In this document: positions 29,568 through 34,299 of the stretch, in pieces | Numbering within the stretch: position 1 is the first letter of the stretch | How the letters are laid out: the number at the start of each line of letters is the position of its first letter | Assembly (NCBI GenBank): GCA_035264765.1 | Contig: DATFPQ010000234.1 | Span: 1-34,299, forward strand | Direction of reading: 5' to 3' | DNA: 34,299 nucleotides | From: DATFPQ01 sp035264765 | GTDB lineage: Bacteria > Actinomycetota > Actinomycetes > Actinomycetales > Angustibacteraceae | Translations under genes and position numbers: made by a program | Notes under the pieces: model-generated | The model's database searches: none | What the model was told of the DNA's origin: nothing | Seen by the model: the letters and a program-made list of their open reading frames with translations, nothing else

Positions 29568-30614
29568 TCAGCGGGCGGGCTCGAGCACCGTCATCCCGGC
29601 TGCCCCGGCGGAGGGGTCGTCCATCGCGGCCAGCGCCGTCCCGGCGTTCGCGAGGCCGAGCACCTGGCTCACCAGCTGCTCCGGACGCAGAACGCCGTCG
29701 GCCACCAGCCGCAGCAGCGGCGGGTACTCGTGCGCCGCCATCCCGTGCGAGCCGTAGACCTCCAGCTCCCGAGCCACCACGAGGTCCATAGGCAGCGGCG
29801 GCGTCGCGGCGTCCCCCAGCAGCAGCCCCACCTGCACGTGCCGGCCGCGGCGGCGCAGCGACCGCACCGAGGCCACCGCCGTCGCGGGTGAGCCGAGCGC
29901 GTCCAGCGACACGTGGGCCCCTCCCCCGGTGACCTCGCGGACGGCGGCCGCGACGTCACCGGCGCCCCGCGCGTCGGCCGCCTCGTGCGCGCCCAGCTCC
30001 CGCGCCCGCCGCAGCGCCCGTTCCGACACGTCCACGGCCACGACCCTCGCGCCCAGCGCCACGCCGATCATCACCGCCGACATCCCCACACCGCCGCACC
30101 CGTGCACGGCCAGCCAGCGGCCCTCGCTCAGCCGGCCGTGCGCCGTCAGCGCGCGGTACGCCGTGGCGAAACGACACCCGAGGGACGCCGCAGCCACGAA
30201 CCCCACGGCGTCCGGCAGCTCGACCAGGTTGGTGTCGGCGGCGTGCAGGGCCACCCGCTCGGCGAACGACCCGGGCCCGGTGAACCCGGGCTGGGTCTGC
30301 CAGGGGCACACCTGCTGCTCCCCCGCGGCGCAGTACTCGCAGCGGCCGCACCCGCACACGAAGGGCACCGTCACCCGTTGACCGGTCCGCCAGCCGCGGA
30401 CCCCCGGCCCGACCTCGACCACCGTGCCCGCGAGCTCGTGCCCTGGCACGTGCGGCAGCGCGACGGGGTCGTGCCCCTTCCAGGCGTGCCAGTCCGAGCG
30501 GCACACACCGGTGGCGGCCACCTCGACCACCACCCCGTCGTCCGGGCAGAGCGGCTCGCGCACCTCGACGACGGACGGCTGCTGCCCGTACGCCGAGTAG
30601 GTGACGGCTCGCAG
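29568..30614 (-). CDS. Zinc-dependent alcohol dehydrogenase, probable CTG start
   Basis: This medium-chain dehydrogenase has the catalytic zinc region GVCRSDWHAWKG with PGHE, the structural zinc site CGCGRCEYC plus a later Cys, and the cofactor site GCGGVGMS. It should oxidise alcohols or reduce aldehydes with NAD(P). The only ATG/GTG start in frame is GTG 30563, but the family's N-terminal strand lies upstream: LRAVTYSAYGQQPSVVEV is in frame from a CTG at 30614. A GAGGGG site precedes that CTG at about 9 nt and spans the stop of the sigma-factor gene. With CTG the length is 348 aa, normal for the family; with GTG 17 residues are lost. Confidence 0.85.
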   Translation of the reverse strand: MRAVTYSAYGQQPSVVEVREPLCPDDGVVVEVAATGVCRSDWHAWKGHDPVALPHVPGHELAGTVVEVGPGVRGWRTGQRVTVPFVCGCGRCEYCAAGEQQVCPWQTQPGFTGPGSFAERVALHAADTNLVELPDAVGFVAAASLGCRFATAYRALTAHGRLSEGRWLAVHGCGGVGMSAVMIGVALGARVVAVDVSERALRRARELGAHEAADARGAGDVAAAVREVTGGGAHVSLDALGSPATAVASVRSLRRRGRHVQVGLLLGDAATPPLPMDLVVARELEVYGSHGMAAHEYPPLLRLVADGVLRPEQLVSQVLGLANAGTALAAMDDPSAGAAGMTVLEPAR

Positions 30615-30621
30615 GGTCCCG

Positions 30622-31623
<1,002 letters not shown>

Positions 31624-31750
31624 CCGCATCGCTCCTCGGTCCAGGTCCGGTTCTGCGCCAGCCTAGGACCGGACGGATGCCGTGGTCGATGGTCTGGCGG
31701 CGGCAATGCCAGCCACGGGGCGAGTGGGTCCTGTCCCCTCCCGGGCATGG

Positions 31751-34299
31751 TCAGTCCGGTCTCAGGGCGTCCGGCGCGGTTTCCGGAGCGATCCCCGGAG
31801 CGGCATCTGGGGAAGCTCCGGCAGCGGCTTCCGGATCGGCTTTGGGGGCTGCGGCCGCATCCTGCCGGTGCAGCCGGACGGCCGCGATCGCGACGTCGTC
31901 GGCCGCGTCCGCCGGCAGCATCCGGACCAGCACCGCGTCGCACAAGTCGTCCAGCTCGTACGCCGCCAGGTTGGACAGCGCCCCCCGGAGCCGGTTCAGC
32001 CCCTCGTCGATGGACTGGTCCCGCCGCTCGACCAGGCCGTCGGTGTACAGCAGGACCGTCGCGCCGCGCTCCAGCACGGCCTGGAACTCCGTGCGCGGCG
32101 TCTTGGGGTCGATGCCGAGCAGCAGGTCGGGGTCCACGCCGTCCAGCCAGCCGAGCACCCGCACGGTTCCGTCCGGGTCGATCGACATGGGCGGCGGGTG
32201 CCCGGCGTTCGACCAGCGCAGCCGGGTGACGCCGCGCTCCACCTCGTCGGCCGTCTGCTCCAGCCGGGCGACCACCACCGTGGCGATCGTGCCGACGCGG
32301 AGCACCTCCATCGCCTCGTCCAGCCTGGTCAGGACCCGTGCCGGGCCCTCTCCGGTCGTCACCGCGATGCCGCGGAGCAGGCCACGGACCTGGCCCATGG
32401 CGACCGCGGCCGCGGTGTCGTGGCCAAGGACGTCACCGATGACCAGCACGGTGGAGCCGTCCGCCTGCAGGAAGGCGTCGTACCAGTCGCCGCCGACCTG
32501 AGCCGCCTCGGCCGCCGGCTCGTAGCGCACCGCCACCTCCAGGTGGTCCGGCTGCGGTGGCGCGGTCAGCAGCGAGCGCTGGAGCGCCTCCGCGAGTCGC
32601 CGCTGCTGGGTGTAGAGCCGGGCGCTGTCAAGGGCCAGGCCGACGCGGTCGGCCACCTCGACCGCGGTGGCGTCCACCTCCGCGTCCCCGGCGCCCGGCC
32701 ACTCGCGGCCGCGGAAGACCGAGAGCACCCCGAGGATTCGCCCGCGGGCCCGCAGCGGCAGGAACAGCACCGACTCCGGCGCGAGCTCTCGGACGAGCTC
32801 GCGCGCCTCGCCCGGCTCCAGCACCTCCGCGATGGCCGCGGCCGCCCGCACGGGCACGCTGACCCGGCGTCCGGTGGACAGCGCCCGGGCCAGGAAGGAG
32901 TCCTCGGTCAGCGAACCGAGCCGCAGGTTCGCGTAGCGCCGCACCTGCTCGCGCTTGTCCGGGTCGGCGTGCCACCAGCCGATGTCGCGCAGCCTGGTCC
33001 ACGCCGGCCCGGGTGGGTCGTCGTCGACCAGCGTGACGATGCTCCAGTCCCCCAGGGCCGGCACCACGAGCCGGGCCAGCCGGGCGACGGCCTCCTCGGC
33101 GTCCAGAGTGCCGGTGAGCTCCGAAGCCACCTGGGCCAGCAGGGCGGTGCGCAGGCCGGTCCGCTGCGCCTCGCGCTGCGCGCTGCGCTGCGCCGTGACG
33201 TCGAGGAAGTACAGGGACAGCCCGTCCGAGCTGGGCCAGGCGCGGACCTCGTGCCACACGTCAAGCGGCGGGGGCCGGTAGATGTCGAAGCTCACCGGGG
33301 TCTGGGTCTCCATGGCGCGGCGGTAGTCGGCCTCGGACGGCGTCCCGGTGGTCTCGGGGAAGACGTCCCAGAGCAGCTGGCCGACCAGCTCCTCGCGCCT
33401 TCGGCCGAGCATCCGCTCACCCTCGGCGTTGACGTAGGTCACGACCCAGCCGCGGTTCACGGAGATGAAACCCGCCGACATGGCCTCCAGCACGCGGGCG
33501 ACCCGCGCCTCCCCCGCCCGGACGTCCGTCGCGTCGTACGACGTCCCCAAGACCCGGACGGCGGCCCCGGTGGCGTCACGGACCACGCGGCCGTGCGCGT
33601 GCACCCAGCGGAGGGGAGCCCCCGGCGCGAGCACCCGGTACTCCATGTCGAGCTCGTCGCCGGATGCCAGCGCCTCGTCGAGAGTCTGCATGACCCGCAC
33701 CAGGTCGTCCGGATGCAGCCGCGAGGTGAACGCCTGCAGGCTGTGGTCGAACGTTTCCCTGTCGTAGCCGAACAGCTCGATCATCCGGTCGTCCCACGAC
33801 AGGACGCCGGTGGCCACGTCGAGGTCGAACGTGCCGATGCCCCCGGCGTCGATGGCAGACTCCCACCGGGCCCGGCCGGCCTCGTAGTCCCTGGCCAGCG
33901 CCGCAAGCTCGAGCTCGGTCACGACCGACGCGGCGAGCTCCTGCAGGATCGCCACCTCTGAGCCCGACCACCTGCGCGGCACCAGGTCGATGACGCTCAG
34001 CGCGCCGACGGTCGTCCCGTCGTCTCCGGTCAACGGCACGCCCAGGTAGGCCCGTACATGACCGGACGACACCGATGGCAGGTCGCAGACCCGTGGATCC
34101 GCGCGAGCGTCCGGTGCCACCAACGGGCCATTGGACGTCGCGACCACCATTGCGAGCGACTCCTCGAGGGACACCGTCGCGCCCGCCGGGCCGGCCTTGG
34201 GACCGGACGCGCCGGCCACCACGTCGACGTCGGTGAGCAGGGACACCTGAGCGGCCACGGCACCCAGCAGCCGGGCGGCCAGCTCAGCCAGCCGGTCGA
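31751..34299 (-). CDS. GAF-PAS-PAS-GAF-SpoIIE (PP2C-type) signalling phosphatase, 5' end outside window
   Basis: The frame is open to the right edge, so the N-terminus is missing; 848 residues are visible. In order: a GAF domain (about 15-135), a PAS domain (about 143-255, WESAIDAGGIGTFDLD and HPDDL), a second PAS (about 265-380), a second GAF (about 390-570), and a SpoIIE/PP2C phosphatase from about 590 with GGDWYDAF, VLVIGDVLGHDTAAA and LLLYTDGLVERRD-type metal-binding segments. Such RsbU/RsbP-like enzymes dephosphorylate anti-sigma antagonists in response to signals. The tail is a Pro/Ala/Asp repeat ending PDALRPD. It lies upstream of the ECF sigma gene on the same strand (about 130 nt). 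Confidence 0.92.
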   Translation of the reverse strand, partial: DRLAELAARLLGAVAAQVSLLTDVDVVAGASGPKAGPAGATVSLEESLAMVVATSNGPLVAPDARADPRVCDLPSVSSGHVRAYLGVPLTGDDGTTVGALSVIDLVPRRWSGSEVAILQELAASVVTELELAALARDYEAGRARWESAIDAGGIGTFDLDVATGVLSWDDRMIELFGYDRETFDHSLQAFTSRLHPDDLVRVMQTLDEALASGDELDMEYRVLAPGAPLRWVHAHGRVVRDATGAAVRVLGTSYDATDVRAGEARVARVLEAMSAGFISVNRGWVVTYVNAEGERMLGRRREELVGQLLWDVFPETTGTPSEADYRRAMETQTPVSFDIYRPPPLDVWHEVRAWPSSDGLSLYFLDVTAQRSAQREAQRTGLRTALLAQVASELTGTLDAEEAVARLARLVVPALGDWSIVTLVDDDPPGPAWTRLRDIGWWHADPDKREQVRRYANLRLGSLTEDSFLARALSTGRRVSVPVRAAAAIAEVLEPGEARELVRELAPESVLFLPLRARGRILGVLSVFRGREWPGAGDAEVDATAVEVADRVGLALDSARLYTQQRRLAEALQRSLLTAPPQPDHLEVAVRYEPAAEAAQVGGDWYDAFLQADGSTVLVIGDVLGHDTAAAVAMGQVRGLLRGIAVTTGEGPARVLTRLDEAMEVLRVGTIATVVVARLEQTADEVERGVTRLRWSNAGHPPPMSIDPDGTVRVLGWLDGVDPDLLLGIDPKTPRTEFQAVLERGATVLLYTDGLVERRDQSIDEGLNRLRGALSNLAAYELDDLCDAVLVRMLPADAADDVAIAAVRLHRQDAAAAPKADPEAAAGASPDAAPGIAPETAPDALRPD

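Noticed and set aside
29568..30563. Alcohol dehydrogenase starting at GTG 30563
   Set aside because: This would remove the conserved first strand (RAVTYSAYG) that is in frame upstream; the CTG with a ribosome site gives a normal family length.
31682..33961. 759-codon plus-strand frame opposite the SpoIIE phosphatase
   Set aside because: It is a shadow of the phosphatase gene with no domain and no ribosome site.

Overview
The window is very GC-rich DNA from a high-GC Gram-positive bacterium (Actinomycetota). The evidence is strong G/C bias at third codon positions, many GTG starts, actinobacterial gene families (DUF5709, TIGR03086/DinB-like, PAC2, HesB-like without cysteines, DUF3516 helicase, SigG-like ECF sigma factor) and several starts 6-7 nt downstream of a TAnnnT hexamer, which suggests leaderless mRNAs. 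A Frankiales/Geodermatophilales/Sporichthyales-type genome would fit, but I cannot place it further. It looks like ordinary chromosome: no insertion sequence, phage or CRISPR array is visible.

Layout. 1-6.7 kb is a scattered selenocysteine locus: selA (-), the tRNA-Sec gene selC (-) and selD (+), with a diguanylate cyclase, an SDR/HesB-like pair, a DinB-like protein and an acidic DUF5709 protein between them; selB is not in the window. 6.8-12.5 kb carries a YghZ-like aldo/keto reductase, a cold-shock protein, a NAD(P)-binding oxidoreductase downstream of serA, a spermidine-synthase-fold protein, a PAC2 protein and a probable 44-aa protein. 12.7-18.4 kb holds an LLM flavin oxidoreductase, a gene-free stretch with a large imperfect inverted repeat, a FabG-type SDR, an App1-type phosphatase, a flavin-reductase-like protein, an MFS transporter with a possible coupled leader ORF, and a 47-aa protein. 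18.6-26.9 kb holds a DEAD/DEAH helicase (DUF3516 type), a DHH phosphoesterase, a second aldo/keto reductase, a 55-aa basic protein, a membrane GAF protein with a 12-nt minisatellite at its 5' end, DUF72 and a PQ-loop membrane protein. 27-34.3 kb holds a Nudix hydrolase overlapping a small acidic protein, a VOC protein followed by a hydroxyacid-oxoacid transhydrogenase, a zinc alcohol dehydrogenase apparently starting at CTG just after an ECF sigma factor, and a GAF-PAS-PAS-GAF-SpoIIE phosphatase running off the right edge.

How the genes work together. SelA, tRNA-Sec and SelD provide selenophosphate and Sec-tRNA for selenoprotein synthesis elsewhere in the genome; selA and selD both show a TAnnnT-N6-start arrangement. 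The multi-sensor SpoIIE phosphatase, the ECF sigma factor and the alcohol dehydrogenase lie head-to-tail on the minus strand and may be a sensing-to-response unit. Most other genes are single housekeeping or redox genes.

The most striking non-gene pattern is a set of short imperfect tandem duplications at the 3' ends of genes, several of which copy the stop codon (DUF5709, selD, the spermidine-synthase-like gene, App1, the 55-aa gene, the 66-aa acidic gene), with similar repeats near the ends of the helicase and DUF72 genes. A second pattern is a palindromic element with a shared GTGGCAACG core at about 2.95 kb and 24.95 kb.
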